Origin: Synchiropus splendidus
Lineage: Eukaryota; Chordata; Actinopteri; Syngnathiformes; Callionymidae
Length of the DNA: 64,000 nucleotides
Direction of reading: 5' to 3'
NCBI RefSeq assembly: GCF_027744825.2
Contig: NC_071345.1
Location: forward strand, 9,073,501-9,137,500
Part shown: piece after piece, positions 24,991 to 36,557 of the stretch
Layout of the letters: each line of letters starts with the position of its first letter
How positions within the stretch are numbered: position 1 is the first letter of the stretch
Notes under the pieces: model-generated
Told to the model about the DNA's origin: nothing
The model's input: the letters and a program-made list of their open reading frames with translations, nothing else
Database searches by the model: none
Program-made: the position numbers and the translations under genes

Positions 24991-27175
24991 CATTTCGGGT
25001 GTCAGAGACTATCAGCAGTGAGACAAGAGAAGAAGGCAACAGGTAACAACCATCTATCAGGTAACTGAAGTCCGACGGAGCTGACCGCCACGTTGACAGT
25101 CGTCGAGGAATTCAAAGAGCACAGTTTTGTCAAAGAGTCACAGACACAACAGGGTCAAAAGTTTAATGATAGTGAGTGTGTGTGGAACATGGCTAATGAG
25201 TTTTGGTATTGACACACAGACAAACGGTCCAGAGCTGCCTGCAATGACCGGTCACAGCGCTTTAGGGATCAATCCCTGAACTGTTCCACCGATGAGTCAT
25301 CATCTTCACATCTGCACCACTCGCAGCATTCCTGAACAAATTTCTCTCTCTGTGTGAAGATGGTGTAGCGCACGCACAGATGCATTTTATATCATTCATT
25401 TTTCCTTATTTAGTCTTCATAAATACACATTTCTGTTCCAATTTATTAAATATATATTATGCAGGAAAATCACTTCCTGGAATTTTACTCATTTTCTCAA
25501 GACTTCTATATCCACTACATTTTTTAAAATTAGAATGATCATTTAGTTTTCTTTATTTTAATTATGAATATTTTATACTTGACTTTATACTGTAGATTGC
25601 TGGTACATTTTTTTTTATTATTGCCATTTATACTTTTTTTTCCCAAATATTAATTGATTTATTCCCTTATTTATTTATTTATTTTGAACTATAATGATTG
25701 CAGTGTTTTGTTTTTCTGTTTTTTAAACTAGATTTTTTTGTCTTTTGATGACAAAATAAATTATATTTCTCCTTAATTTCCATCACTTATACAATAATTT
25801 GAAACTGGGAATGATTATTTTCATTCTTTTTTTTATTCTTATTATTTTCTTTAAATTCAGACAGCTTCCACAGAGCTTTTATTGACGTCAAGAATTATGT
25901 CAATTCTATATATTTTTATTGAGTTCACAGAAATAACGTGGTGATAAAAGCGGGCTACTTAAATACGACTAGTGTCTCCTCAGGTTAATTTGTGACCACT
26001 TCAATGGCTCAATCGTGGTTTTACAATGCGCCGGCCACAGAAGGTGAAGAAATGCTCACTTAACCTTTAACAAATCAGAAAATAGCCGGCTCTGCCAGCG
26101 GCAGCAGGAGGTCAGTCCTCCCACCGGGTCCCCGGATCATTTGTCACCTCCGCCTCAGTTCTCAGTTCAGGGAGCATCTTCACTGTGGACCCACCACACC
26201 ATCCATCTTCACTGCACTCTAAGTGCATCCCTGTTGTGTGTGTGTGTTTCACGCCATTTGTCAATAGTTCAGAGTGCATCTTCACTCATTCGTCTTCAGC
26301 AAGTGTCCTAAGCGTGCATTCTTGGTGTCCATCTCGGGTCGTAAGTGGTCAGCGTGTGTAATGGATGAATGGAGAAGCTGCTCTCAGGATCATGCCAGGG
26401 ATTTTCTGCTTCTGTCTGGGACTTACAGAGCCAAGGAGCGTGAAAGACACGCCGCTACTTACGACTGCTTATTTCAACAGGGGGAGAAACTCACCTGGAC
26501 AGGCAGACCTCCGAGTCTATCCAGTGACACGCACCAGGACGAGGTATTGATACACTTAAGAGGAGTTCAGGTACTGCGCCTGTTGGTGGCGCACTTGTTT
26601 TGTTTGTTTTTTTTTGAGACTACAAAATGAGATGAGGTTTAGATTCTTAAGGGGCAACACCACACCCACATGTGTGAAACTCCGAGGCAAACATGGGGCA
26701 AATCTGGCGTGTATTGGATTGTCGGGGTCAAGAACTCAAAATTCATGAAAAAAATGTAAACGTTTAAGTGTGCCAAAAGCTATATACCCATTAACCCATG
26801 ACCTACAGAGGTCAGAATCTGGAATATACCCCAAAAAAGTCTGTTTCTAAAAGGGAATTTGAGGCAGATGGATGTCTGTGCTTCAAGAAGACAACCATCT
26901 ACGTTGTGAGTCGGTGGTGGAGGAATGTTTTTGACGATAACTGCAGTGAAGTCTTAAAATTACGCCGCAATGTTTAGAACGGACATAGGAAACTGTGCAT
27001 AAATTGTTTTTTCCACATGAAGAATGTCATTTATGCAGACTGTCAAGTGAATATTCATTTTGTTTGAAATGTTTGTCGAGTTTGACGCTCCGTCACGCCT
27101 TTTAATCTGCCCCCACCTCACCACCACCACCACCATATATTGCAGCAAACTATGCAATCAAACTCTTTTTTTCTA

Positions 27176-27190
27176 CCACAAGGGGGCGCT
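27176..27190 (+). promoter_or_regulatory. CTCF-like core motif
   Basis: CCACAAGGGGGCGCT fits the vertebrate CTCF core CCASNAGGGGGCGC. Single-motif evidence; occupancy unknown. Confidence 0.35.
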
Positions 27191-28374
27191 AACGTTGCTC
27201 AGTCATTTTATTGTTGGTCGGAGAAGCTGAAACAAAACATGGCAACTCCATCCAAGATTGTCGTTCCCTTGCAATGGCTGCGACTCCCCTCTAAGTCACA
27301 CACTCTAACCTCCTTGACTTTGTTGTATTCTATTCTACCGCAGATTTCCACAGGGACATTCAAGCCTCTAAAACTGAGTCGTCCAAGGAACAGAGAAGTG
27401 GGGTGACGGATGAAACATTTGTTTGCTAATTTCAACATGAACCGATATGATAATGTTGAATGTAAACACTGCTCTTGTAGATCACGACCTTTTATAAATG
27501 GCTTTTTATTTTTAGTCTGCTTGACATGAACCATGCGGTTCAAATTTAAGTACAAAACCTTAACCCACCAAAAAATGGCCACCCTCTCATGGGCACCATG
27601 TTTTGTTAAATGAGGTAAAAACGTGTCTATAGATCATAGTGTGTGGCAGAACACAGACCAAATGCTAGCACCAAGCGATACATTTCTCCTTTGGCCCTAA
27701 CTAGTTGTGGTGTTGCTGTGCGATGGACGCGGCGGCATCAGATGGCCATCCATGTGGCTTGGCTGAGAGACATGAAAGATACAGTATGGCACAACACTTA
27801 CTCGTCCTTATTATGCTAATGTCAGATAAAGGGACTTATCAGCTGCTGTTTGATACGACATTAAAAAGGATATGAGGCGAGCAGCAGCCGGTCTTGTGAG
27901 TGTGTGTTCTGCCTGCATACTTGGCATCAGATCAAGGTGAATCTGGTATGAGCGAAAGCAAGAGTGTGTGTGCGTGTGTGTGCGAGTGTGCGTTTGCGGC
28001 ACTCATTAGCAAACTCCAGCCCCGCGTTCACAGTATGAACACGACTCTCCTCCCCTCTCACTCTCAGCCTCTCAACTAAATGAGGTTAATAAAGTCAAGC
28101 GTTTATTACCATCACCGACACCATTCCTCCTCCCCGAGCTTTCGCCTTCATCTGGCGGCGTCTACCTCCACCTCAGTGTGCTCTCCTCTTAAGCCTCCCC
28201 CTTTCATCTCAGGCCGAAACCCTTTCTTCCTCTTTTCCTCACCTATTTTTTTATTGTCATTGTTGCAGGCCGAAAGCTCTGGGATTTCCTCCGTTCCATT
28301 TCCCAGGACGAGGGCTGCTATTAGGGCTCAGGAGGGAGAGGAGGACCAGCTGTGCAGAGCAGGCAAAGATGAGG

Positions 28375-28388
28375 GCGCCCCCTAAAGG
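28375..28388 (-). promoter_or_regulatory. CTCF-like core motif
   Basis: The minus strand reads CCTTTAGGGGGCGC, close to the CTCF core. Single-motif evidence only. Confidence 0.3.
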
Positions 28389-29817
28389 GAAGGATGCGCC
28401 ACGACTCGCAGAGGCATCAAAGCCATATTTTCAAAGCAGACACAGAGGGGGTCATCGTGACCAAACAGTCCGTCATAAGGAATAATGTGCCGTGTTGTGA
28501 CCTGGCTCACAAGTCTTGGCATAAAAACAACAGAGCACAGACCGAAACAAGAACACGAGGTGATGCCGAGTCAATGTGAAGAATGTATTAAACAGCCTTG
28601 AGGGCTCTTATCTGAACCACTGTGCAGACGGAGAAGAAAACGCTCTGCATATGACCGAGGAAAAATTCACACAGTTTTGTTTGGGTCTTGCTGGCACACC
28701 ATTTTTAAATAGTCTGAAAACAGCTGACTGGATTGTTCTGTGACACCCAGGGTTTAAGCATGATTTTCTTCTCAGCTCCGTTCTCAATGTTCCTCAGGTC
28801 ATATGACTGAGGCCTCTTGGAGAGAACAAAGCTCTGAATTCCTACAAGTGCCGGAATACTGGGAGGAAAATGGGAGGAAAAACAACCTCGTAAATCATCC
28901 CTCCGTACAGCGAGATCAATACTGCTGATGGAAAATGAGATAAGTAAGAAGTAAGAGCCGATTGCCTGGTTTACCGAGCTGCTCCATGATGATCAATAAA
29001 TTCAAAACTGAGCAGAAGACCATCGGTGAGGTCCCCTGTGTTGCATGAGGATGATCAGGATGGGTCAAGGTGGAGGAAGAAAAATAATGAATAAAATCAA
29101 ATAATGAAAAAATAAATATGTAGGGAATATATGTATTTGTTTACCATCAGAAAGAAATTAAAGTATATATATACAAATTTAAATCTCTTTGCCGCTTTCT
29201 ATATTCCGCCCCATCACATCAAAAGTCGATGCTGTGTGGTCCGTCATGAAGCGACACCCACTTTGTTGTGCAAAAGGGCCGTGAGGCCTCTGACCAGTGG
29301 GAGATCCCATGCTGACCCCAGCCTTCCCTCGTAACACTTTTGCAGGGCTACAACCTTCCGTCCATTACAACCTTTGATAGGCACCAACCCAGTCTTGAGC
29401 TTTTAAGTCCCGTTGACTCACACTTGTGACCCCTTCCCTGCTTCAGAGTTATTTGTTCGCAAATCTAGTGTCACATGACGAAAGAAATAGTTGTGTAAGA
29501 CACTTCTGCTGCTGCTGCTGCTGGAGGCGTAAAAATGACCAAATCTGCGTCTCGTGTTCCTCAATGCGGGTCAGATAGCCATCAATGGAGGACTGTCTTG
29601 CAAATGAAGGACACCATGTTAGCAGAAATAAACAGTTTCCTGTGGGATTTTGACTGCTCTCCACTGAAACTGTGGCCCTCTGAGCTGATGAGGGAAGCAG
29701 GAATCTGCATTTTGGTAGCTTTAACACAGACAAGTTTAAGCAGATCAAATCTCAGTCTTGTCGCCCGCAAGAGTGACAGAATGCTTTTTAGTCAGTAGTG
29801 CAAGAACTGAAGACCCT

Positions 29818-29890
29818 TTGCCATCTATCCTGTGACAGACTGGCCTCCTGTCCCAAGCCTCTCACCCCAGCTAGCTGGGATAAGAGCTGA
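29818..29890 (+). repeat. 3' end of a tRNA-headed fish interspersed repeat
   Basis: ATCCTGTGACAGACTGGCCT followed by CCTCTCACCCCAGCTAGCTG and GGATAAGAGCTG matches the 3' end of the family at 24755-24990, here in forward orientation and truncated. Confidence 0.6.
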
Positions 29891-29984
29891 CTCAGATATC
29901 AGTTGAGTCAGTTGAGTTTTTTTTTTTTTTTTCCTTTTTCAAATAATATTATGACTATGACGTGTTGGCATTTTTTGCCATACT

Positions 29985-30420
29985 TATGAGGACCGAGTCT
30001 TGACGAGCCACCTTCTTGTCTTTGCCCTGTCCTCACAAGCTTTAGAAGGTTAAAACCTCAGTGAAGTAGTTTATTATAACAGGGTTTAATTTAGGTTAAG
30101 AGTCCAAGTTAGCCATGTGTTTTGGTTGTTTAAATTGAGAGTGGGGTAAGCATTATGTCATTGAGATGTCCCCAGAAGGATGGTGCGATAAGCCTTTGAG
30201 AGGACCACTTCTTGACAAAACCCAATCCTTATGAGGACCTTATGCCTTTATGGGGACCATTTGGCTGGACCCACAAGTCCAAGCCTCAATTTCAGGATTA
30301 AAACTTAGTTTGTGTCCTGGTTAAGGTTAGCCATGTGTTTTGGATGTTTAGGTTTCAGGTGAGAGGCATTATGGCAATGAGAGGTCCTCACAAGGACGGA
30401 GATACAAATGTGTTCGTGCG
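29985..30420. repeat. Two-unit tandem repeat of about 218 bp (GTCCTCA/TTAGCCATGTGTTTTGG family)
   Basis: GTTAGCCATGTGTTTTGG occurs at 30108 and again at 30326, each followed by a GAGAG-to-GGCATTATG block and a TCCTCA/GTCCCC-type end; TTATGAGGACC words precede each. A third relative lies at about 19670-19760. The word set matches a minisatellite-like fish repeat whose units end in GTCCTCACAAGGA. Confidence 0.65.
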
Positions 30421-31674
30421 TGGGTGTTTGGAATTCAAATCGCCTGACATATTACTTATTCTATTATTTTTTTCAGTGATTCTTTTTCAGTTTCAATCTG
30501 ACCAGCGAGAAGGGCCACACTATACCCACATCTGTTTTAGAGGATAAAGACCTCACCGGACATTGCTACCAGCTAACTTGTTGGTAGCAATGTCACTCTA
30601 ATGATTACATCAAGACGCGGGTTCCTGGACTCAGTGAAACTATTTTCCTTTATCTCCGGATTTTTCAGATTCCTGTCCCGTGCTGTCAACGACAGCCTGT
30701 CGCTGGCGGTGCTGCCACACCCCATTTCACACACCGTCGAGTTATTAAAATATGCGCACGTACAGGAGTCGACTGCACGTCACGTTTTGTTTCCCAACAG
30801 CTGTCTGAGCGAAAGAGCAGGAGGGAGAGAGAGAGAGAGAGCAGCATGGCAGCATGAGTCTGTCAGGCCCACGGGACTGTCGCAGCAGAGCAGACGGTCG
30901 TGTCATTTCACTGGAAACATATGGTGAAACTCAAGTGTGTAATTTACCGACGACTACGGGTGGCCCTGCGTGGCGCACACACACACATATACACGGAGTC
31001 GCACGTGTACACACGCGGTGACAGGATGTAATTTACCTGAGGCCGATGGGTGGCCGGGTGTCCTGTTGCACTTGTCACACACTCCACGCACATTTGCCTG
31101 ATGGAGAGGCTGAAACCAACGTCTTCAGGATTGAAGCGTTCGCACTCACATCACCTTGGAATCAGACCGCAGTGCTCAGTATTCTTGACATTGAACAAAG
31201 AAAGTGAGCACAAGCTCATTTAAGATTCATTCCTAACAACAAGTACTTCTTCTTCTACTTCCTCCCTAGTGGCACCTTTGTCATCAGTCACCTTACCCAT
31301 GACCCTCAGTGGTTCCATTCTCTTTGTCCACCTCCAACATTCTTGTCGCACCCCTCCGGGTTGCCGAGTGAGTGACGTCTCTCCAGAAGTGAAGAGGTGC
31401 CCGGTGCGTGTCCAGCTCTGAATGTGCGCTTCTGTGCAGTTTGGCTGTGACAAAGTCATAAACCAAGTAACTTAGCTCTGTCCCAGACTCGCCTCATCCC
31501 TGTCCCAGCTCCAGCCCACAACAGGACATCAAACCCTGGAGTGAGCGCTCCAGCCTCGGAGAGCGAGCACCTCCCCTGTGACACTCTACCACGGTCCAGT
31601 GCGGAGACAGGAAAGGTTTTACACCTCAATATGAAGAAAAAACAGTCAGTAAATGTAACGGGACACGTCTGCAT

Positions 31675-31815
31675 ACAGAGGCTGCGTTATACACAATAAC
31701 AAAGCGCGTCGTGGGTCAGCTGATCGGTCCGCGCACGTTATGTTTTTTTCCAGCTTTTTTTCGGCGTTCGAGTTCTGGATTCCGGGACGTCCGAAAACCG
31801 AGGTACCACTGTACT
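31675..31815. mobile_element. Probable DNA-transposon end fragment
   Basis: GTTCGAGTTCTGGATTCCGG followed by a block ending AAAACCGAGGTACCACTGTA. CCGAGGTWCCACTGTA ends are typical of a DNA transposon family in fish, and the same end recurs at 54451-54474. The opposite end was not found. Confidence 0.4.
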
Positions 31816-33549
31816 TGTGTTTTTGACTATTTTCTCCTTCATTTCCATCATAATGTGATATTTTGGGAGAGAGATGGGACACACAGCAGAGTGATGTCAT
31901 TAGTTTCCACTGTCCATACTGAGCCACGTATCCAGTGTTTCGGAATTCACTCTGGGACCCAAGTATCAGAATCCACTGAATGAAAAGCCGACCTGGACAG
32001 GAGCGACTGTGACGAAGCCACGAAAAGCGATGTTACACTCTTTAGCATCAGACATAACATTGGCTGGTTCTCAGCTGGGGAACTGGGATTTGTTTGGTTG
32101 CAGTTTTGCCTTGCTAATATGGACCACGAGTGACACCAAAAATAAGGAAGATCATCTGAAAACCTTTGGAGTTGCCGTCTCCTATCCATCAAACTGGCTA
32201 CTTTTTAAAGTGTCCCCAGAGAATCTGAAGGAGATGAAGACTGCAGGAAGCGGGATTAGGTCTCCCTCCCTGAAAATTCCAGCACTGACCTTCGTGGTAG
32301 CTTCTCATCAGGCTCGCCGATGTTGCGGACGAACCTGTGATTGAAATTGAGCGTGTCTTTTACTGACTGGTCCGGGAGAGTTTTAGGTGTCTTGTCTGTC
32401 TGCTGATATGGAGGAGTGTGTGCGCGGAGAAAGTGTGTGTGTGTGTTAGCCGGCGTTTGATCTTCTTTCCCAGCCGAGAGGCTCTAACTTCACTCCAGGT
32501 GCAGAGAAGTCAACCTGAGGGCATACAGTTGAAAACACACAGAGGGAGCCAGGCAGGAAGTTTCCTTGAAGTCAGACTTGAGTAACTTTGCGGTTTTAAC
32601 TGGCTCTCCATTCCAGTAAGGCTGTTGTGGAACGCTTATAAAGACCTGGCGAGGCGCTGGAGGATAAACCTCGCTGTCGCCGCCTCCACATCTGGACATC
32701 AATCAGGGAAGGTGAAAGGGCCGGCTGGTTCGGTGGGCAGCGTAATGACAGGGCCGCTCTACTGTACGCTGGGTTTCTCAGCGCTGCAGGTCAGACTGGG
32801 CGGAGAGGCCACATCCACACGGCAACAGTGTGAAGAGAATCAGGAAAACAAGATCTTAAAAACACTCTGGAGAGTCGAGGAGTCGAGCGTCGTCCGTCAT
32901 CGCCTGCGTCCATCATGACTGGTCCCAGCCCTGCTTAATATGACGGTGCTAAACTTTGGCCCTGACAAACAAGCAAAGTCCCTTTCGATCTCCAGCCTCC
33001 TGAATCGATCCAAAAGCGACCCGGATCTGAGCAGAGCTGATCAGCATTCTTGATCTTTCTGCTGCTTCATCTCGGAGCGTCTGTGTGGTCCGTAATGAGC
33101 TCGGTAAACATCTGCTACTCCAGTATTAGAGGCCATTTTCTCCGCGTCTCATCCTGTAATATGGAGAAATTAGAGTGCAGGGATTCATCCAGAGTGTTTA
33201 TACACACACATTCACCCGGAGCAGACATAACATGAAGGACTCTAAAGGGTTTTTTTATGCTGCCCAACTGACGCGCTAACATACCATCATGGCACCACAA
33301 TTTTCCATCCACAACAGTAAAACTCTACTGGGTGTCCTCGCTTGGGCTCTGGATTCCTGCCCGGTTTATTTGGAAAAGTGCAATTCTTCAGAAAAGGATC
33401 TTTTTTTTTTAGGGTTTCACACCCAACAACTGACTTCATTTACTTAGCTAATAAAGTCTGTTTGTGTGCAGCGGAGGGAGTTTCCTGAAAACGTTTAAGG
33501 ATAGAAGGCGCGTTCAGCCAGGGAATGGAGTGGGTTGCTTTAGCAAATA

Positions 33550-33563
33550 GCGCCACCTAGTGT
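33550..33563 (-). promoter_or_regulatory. CTCF-like core motif downstream of mrpl19
   Basis: The minus strand reads ACACTAGGTGGCGC, one mismatch from CCACTAGGTGGCGC. It lies about 0.75 kb beyond the mrpl19 stop. Confidence 0.35.
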
Positions 33564-34060
33564 CAGATGCTACATCACCAGGGTCTCGCTGAAAGACGCG
33601 AGTCATTTGAAAAAGTTGAAATTTTAATTAATAAAGATGGCGGCTGAAAACAATTTGAAATTTAGATATTAAAGACTTAACATTTCAAGAAAAGTCTCAA
33701 ATTCACACAGAAGAAAGTATGCAATTCATGGAACGTTAAATGTCAAATATTTAATATGTTTTAATATCAATAATTTTTTGGGGAAAAATATTTTTGGAAT
33801 ACTTATAATTTAGATTTACCAAAATATAGAACCAAACAAGACTAGTCAAAGGATCAGCGGTACATTTTCTTCTGCTTTTTCCATTAAACTGAGGGCACTT
33901 GGGGCAAAAGGTGGGGGACATTCAGAAGTGCTCACCCCCTCAACAACCGCAGACCCGTGAACAATTTACATTCATCACTTAACATCCATACATTATTATT
34001 TGGGGAAAGGAAATCCGTATAAATGAAGAGATTATGTATGTTCAACAGAACTCCAAACCA

Positions 34061-34118
34061 GAGTTCCCACAAGGTGGATTCAAACCAACTGCTACTACAC
34101 TGTGCTGCCATATCACTG
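34061..34118 (-). repeat. Head of a tRNA-headed fish interspersed repeat
   Basis: The minus strand reads GGCAGCACAGTGTAGTAGCA then GTTGGTTTGAATCCACC, a B-box-like start followed by the family's head, with an internal deletion. It lies just past the mrpl19 poly(A) signal. Confidence 0.5.
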
Positions 34119-34167
34119 TGGGGTTGAGGCTTCAAAATAAATCTCCCATCTTCATAAATGCTTTCAT

Positions 34168-34173
34168 TTTATT
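34168..34173 (-). terminator. mrpl19: Polyadenylation signal AATAAA for mrpl19
   Basis: The minus strand carries AATAAA 139 bp beyond the mrpl19 stop codon, the first such hexamer in that 3' flank. This predicts a 3' UTR of roughly 150-165 nt. The cleavage site itself cannot be read from sequence. Confidence 0.6.
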
Positions 34174-34311
34174 CAACCAAAACGGTGACAAAAAAAACCA
34201 TCATTGAGGAGACGTATGAATAATCATGTATCATGTTTATAGTGTCCCATATTCACTGTCTCAGTCTGGATGCTGATGTCCATCCATGAGGAAGATTTGA
34301 GTCTGCAAAGT

Positions 34312-34548
34312 TCAGCACACATCTTTGGGCTTGTTCAACCCCTGCTGGACCTCAGCATAGATTTTCTCCTCCAGCTCTTCCGTGTCGTACTCCTTCAGCA
34401 TGTCGTACTCCAGCCACGGCTGAGCCCACTTCTGCGCATGCTCCATCCGCGCCGGCGACAGGGACAAGTCAAAGCGAATCCCCTGGATGTTGAACTTGGG
34501 GCGCTCCCAGCGCTTGGACCACGGTCTCGGCTTCATCTTCACTTTCAT
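34312..34548 (-). CDS. mrpl19: mrpl19 coding exon 6 with stop codon
   Basis: 237 nt after acceptor TTCTTCAG. Encodes the 78-residue C-terminal extension typical of bL19m ([19 protein letters not shown], then a Trp-rich helical end) and stops with TGA at 34314-34312. Confidence 0.94.
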   Translation of the reverse strand: MKVKMKPRPWSKRWERPKFNIQGIRFDLSLSPARMEHAQKWAQPWLEYDMLKEYDTEELEEKIYAEVQQGLNKPKDVC

Positions 34549-35696
34549 CTGAAGAAGAGTGATGCAGGTTTGAAAGTCGAGCCACCGTGTGCGAGCTAGT
34601 TATTCAATGCATCTGAGTGTTGAGGCTAAGGTTTCTCTCACCGTGTTGACGTGCACCTCTCCGGTGGGCGAGTTAGGCGCCGGCTTCATGTTGGGGTCCA
34701 CAGTGCTGTACTCGGGCAGCGCGTCTCTCAGGTACATCAAGTTATCGTCCAGTCTCTTCTCCAGCTTCAGCACCTGAATCTCCTGAATGCGCGGGTTGTA
34801 CATCTCATAGCAGATCTCCACACCTGCATCACACAGGTTTATATAGTTAGACAATGACTTTGCAGACCACGAACAGTCAGCACAATTCACTTCACAACAT
34901 TCATCACCTTGGTTATTGATGATGTTCCTCAGGACAAACGTCGCTCCGAGACCATTCCCTCCTCTCTGGATGCAGATGCCGACAAAGCGATTTGTTTTCC
35001 CACTAGAATTGGGGTCAGCCATGGTCACTGCGAGGATACTGCCTACACAAATGTATTAAAGGAGTCCAAAACAATTAAAATCGTCGCAAAAGGGGCCAGG
35101 GAGAACCATGAGTTACACAAAGAGGCTCTCTTGACATTTAGTTTCAAACTCTTTCAATGCTTTTCTCACCAACATAGAACTCAGGAATGCTGATCATGGT
35201 CCTCCTGCGGATCATGTCTTTCCTCTCCATGTAGAACTTGAGGGAGTTGGTTCTCTGTCGCGGGGGGATGAACTCGGGACTCAGGAATCTGGATCAGACA
35301 CACAACGACGTGTAAAAAGCCACACTGAAGCATGGAGTAACGGTGTACGTACTTCCGCAAAGACGCCACCGTTTGTGTTTTGTCAATGATGACAGGTTTA
35401 GGCGGAGGGGTGAATTTAGGAGGCTGTTGACTGTCACCCGCAGAGGAGAGACGACACACGGACATGGACAAGGAACCTAGCGAGAAGAAAACAACATTCA
35501 TTCCACAGTTTTCAGAGAAATAGTTGATGCTAACGGCAGCTTAGCTTCAATAACGCTTCAATAACGCAACAGACTAAGTCGTAAATAAGTGTTTAATTAG
35601 TCGTTTTAAATACTTACGTTCATTTTGATGGTTGATGTTTCGCAGTAATCTCAAAGAAAATAGACATTTATCCAGCCGCCCGGTGCAGACAGCCAT
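34312..35696 (-). CDS. mrpl19: 39S/mitochondrial large-subunit ribosomal protein L19 (bL19m), complete, six exons
   Basis: Structural protein of the mitochondrial large ribosomal subunit, acting in the matrix in translation of mtDNA-encoded respiratory proteins. Joining six minus-strand exons (35618-35696, 35353-35476, 35170-35288, 34908-35042, 34642-34823, 34312-34548) gives 876 nt, 291 codons plus stop; the human protein is about 292 residues. Every junction has GT/AG and keeps frame. Residues 1-30 are basic and hydroxyl-rich, like a mitochondrial presequence. Then follow [10 protein letters not shown] (about 49-58), FLSPEFIP (69-76), IPEFYVG (102-108), the bL19 core with [20 protein letters not shown] (127-146), [19 protein letters not shown] (161-179), [10 protein letters not shown] (184-193) and a C-terminal KPWSKRW-type block (around residue 220), all matching vertebrate MRPL19. 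The start was chosen because the ATG opens a presequence and joins in frame to exon 2. Introns are only 64-141 bp. No disabling change is visible, so it looks functional. Confidence 0.96.
34642..34823 (-). CDS. mrpl19: mrpl19 coding exon 5
   Basis: 182 nt between acceptor GATGCAG and donor GTGAGA. Encodes [19 protein letters not shown], the [20 protein letters not shown] block and the [13 protein letters not shown] linker. The sequence is almost colinear with human apart from the linker. Confidence 0.95.
34908..35042 (-). CDS. mrpl19: mrpl19 coding exon 4 (bL19 core)
   Basis: 135 nt between a TTTGTGTAG acceptor and a GTGATG donor. It encodes the core of the ribosomal L19 domain, including [20 protein letters not shown] and [11 protein letters not shown], which is very close to the human sequence. 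Reading on into the intron gives a Cys-rich tail that is not part of the protein. Confidence 0.95.
35170..35288 (-). CDS. mrpl19: mrpl19 coding exon 3
   Basis: 119 nt after a CCAG acceptor. Encodes [18 protein letters not shown], the charged ERKDMIRRR stretch and IPEFYV, where the bL19 fold begins. The donor is GTGAGA after a split Gly codon, the same split point as in mammalian MRPL19. Confidence 0.94.
35353..35476 (-). CDS. mrpl19: mrpl19 coding exon 2
   Basis: Acceptor CGCTAG followed by an exon of 124 nt, ending CGGAA before donor GTACGT. It completes Arg27 and encodes the end of the presequence and the conserved [10 protein letters not shown] segment; the split codon at its end reads Lys (RKFLSPEF across the junction, like human RRFLSPEF). 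The following intron is only 64 bp (35289-35352), near the lower size limit for vertebrate splicing. Confidence 0.93.
35618..35696 (-). CDS. mrpl19: mrpl19 coding exon 1
   Basis: Start codon at 35696-35694, then 26 codons plus one base (start [10 protein letters not shown]). It encodes the first part of the mitochondrial presequence, with Arg and Lys and no acidic cluster. The donor after AATGAAC is GTAAGT, a consensus site. The context AACATGGCTG around the ATG has G at +4 and A at -3, favourable for initiation. Confidence 0.9.
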
Positions 35697-35793
35697 GTTT
35701 GACCTTCTGTTGTCACATGTGAATTCCTACTACGGAACCCAGCGAGGACAAAAAAGAGCGCTTTTCGTTTATACCTGCATGTTTGTCCCTCAT

Positions 35794-35807
35794 CCAGGAG
35801 ATGGCGC
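35794..35807 (+). promoter_or_regulatory. CTCF-like core motif upstream of mrpl19
   Basis: CCAGGAGATGGCGC fits the CTCF core CCAGNAGRKGGCGC. It lies about 100 bp upstream of the mrpl19 start codon. Confidence 0.35.
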
Positions 35808-36361
35808 AACTGTTCCGCCGTGAGTTTCTTGGGTCAGAGTAGGTGGTGAACTATATTGAGTCTGAAGGTGCCATGTCACACAAATTTGGGATGTTTGGCC
35901 ATGAATATATAATTTAAGTGCGATCATTTAAATAACAATAGCAAGCAACAGGGAATAAGTCACCTAATTTGAAATGGCACATTAAGCTAATTCATACATT
36001 TATTCAAACATTTTTATACGTTTTAGTAGTTTATTTGGCCTTTTTGTTTCGATGTTAATGGTTCTTAGACATTTTAAAAGTAAATGTTTTTATAATAAAA
36101 ATATATATATATTAATTTATTATTTTGTTTTCTTTGTCATTTTCTTTATTTAATTTTCTTTTTTAATTTACACGTCTCGAATTTAAAATTTAAAATTATT
36201 ATTATTATTTGATTTTTCATCGCGAATACTTTCTCCCCCTCAATGCAAAGTATTAATTATCATTTTATGGCTCATTTTAAGTTTAAATTGAATCGAATAA
36301 AACTTTTTTTTTTCAGTTCGTGCGGGGTAAAATCGAATTCTACAAAGGAATTGACATGTTC

Positions 36362-36382
36362 TTTTTTTTTTTTTTTTTTTTT
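36362..36382 (+). repeat. T21 homopolymer in the divergent interval
   Basis: A run of 21 T (A on the mrpl19 strand), within an AT-rich stretch. Could be nucleosome-disfavouring; role not shown. Confidence 0.9.
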
Positions 36383-36543
36383 GTAGTTGTTCATTTGTTT
36401 CTTTTTTTCCGTGAAACTTTTGCCACATTCGACGCTGAAGAATGGTTTCTTATGAGATGTTTTAGAATTCCGAGGCTCTTCAAACAAACACTAAACTTTG
36501 TCGGGGTGTGAAAGCAAACACGGTGTTAGTGATAACTGTGCTC

Positions 36544-36557
36544 CCTCGAGGTGGCGC
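36544..36557 (+). promoter_or_regulatory. CTCF-like core motif upstream of eva1c
   Basis: CCTCGAGGTGGCGC fits CCNNNAGGTGGCGC. It lies 214 bp upstream of the eva1c start codon. Confidence 0.35.

Larger units (their letters stand above)
24991..29815. other. Intergenic, no gene recognised; includes an AT-rich island
   Basis: 25380-25960 is a pronounced AT-rich stretch with long T runs. (ACC)n lies at 27118-27134 and GT-rich sequence at 26233-26248 and 27961-27990. ORFs are unconvincing. Two CTCF-like motifs are listed separately. Confidence 0.4.
30430..34060. other. Intergenic, no gene recognised, downstream of mrpl19
   Basis: Includes a hairpin at 30561-30592 (CATTGCTACCA and its complement with a 10-base loop), a GA tract at 30825-30840, a transposon-end fragment at 31675-31815 and an AT-rich part at 33600-33830. 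No coding exon is recognised. Confidence 0.4.

Noticed and set aside
31228..31440. Possible minus-strand LINE tail (GGCAACCCGGAGGGGTGCGAC-like)
   Set aside because: Word order does not follow the LINE tail consensus seen at 45745-46075.
34061..34118. Possible tRNA gene because of a B-box-like GGTTTGAATCC
   Set aside because: No cloverleaf can be folded; the surrounding words match an interspersed repeat head.
34824..34907. Cys-rich extension following the bL19 core when the minus-strand frame is read past exon 4
   Set aside because: It is intron 4: a donor precedes it, an acceptor follows, and splicing restores the conserved order.
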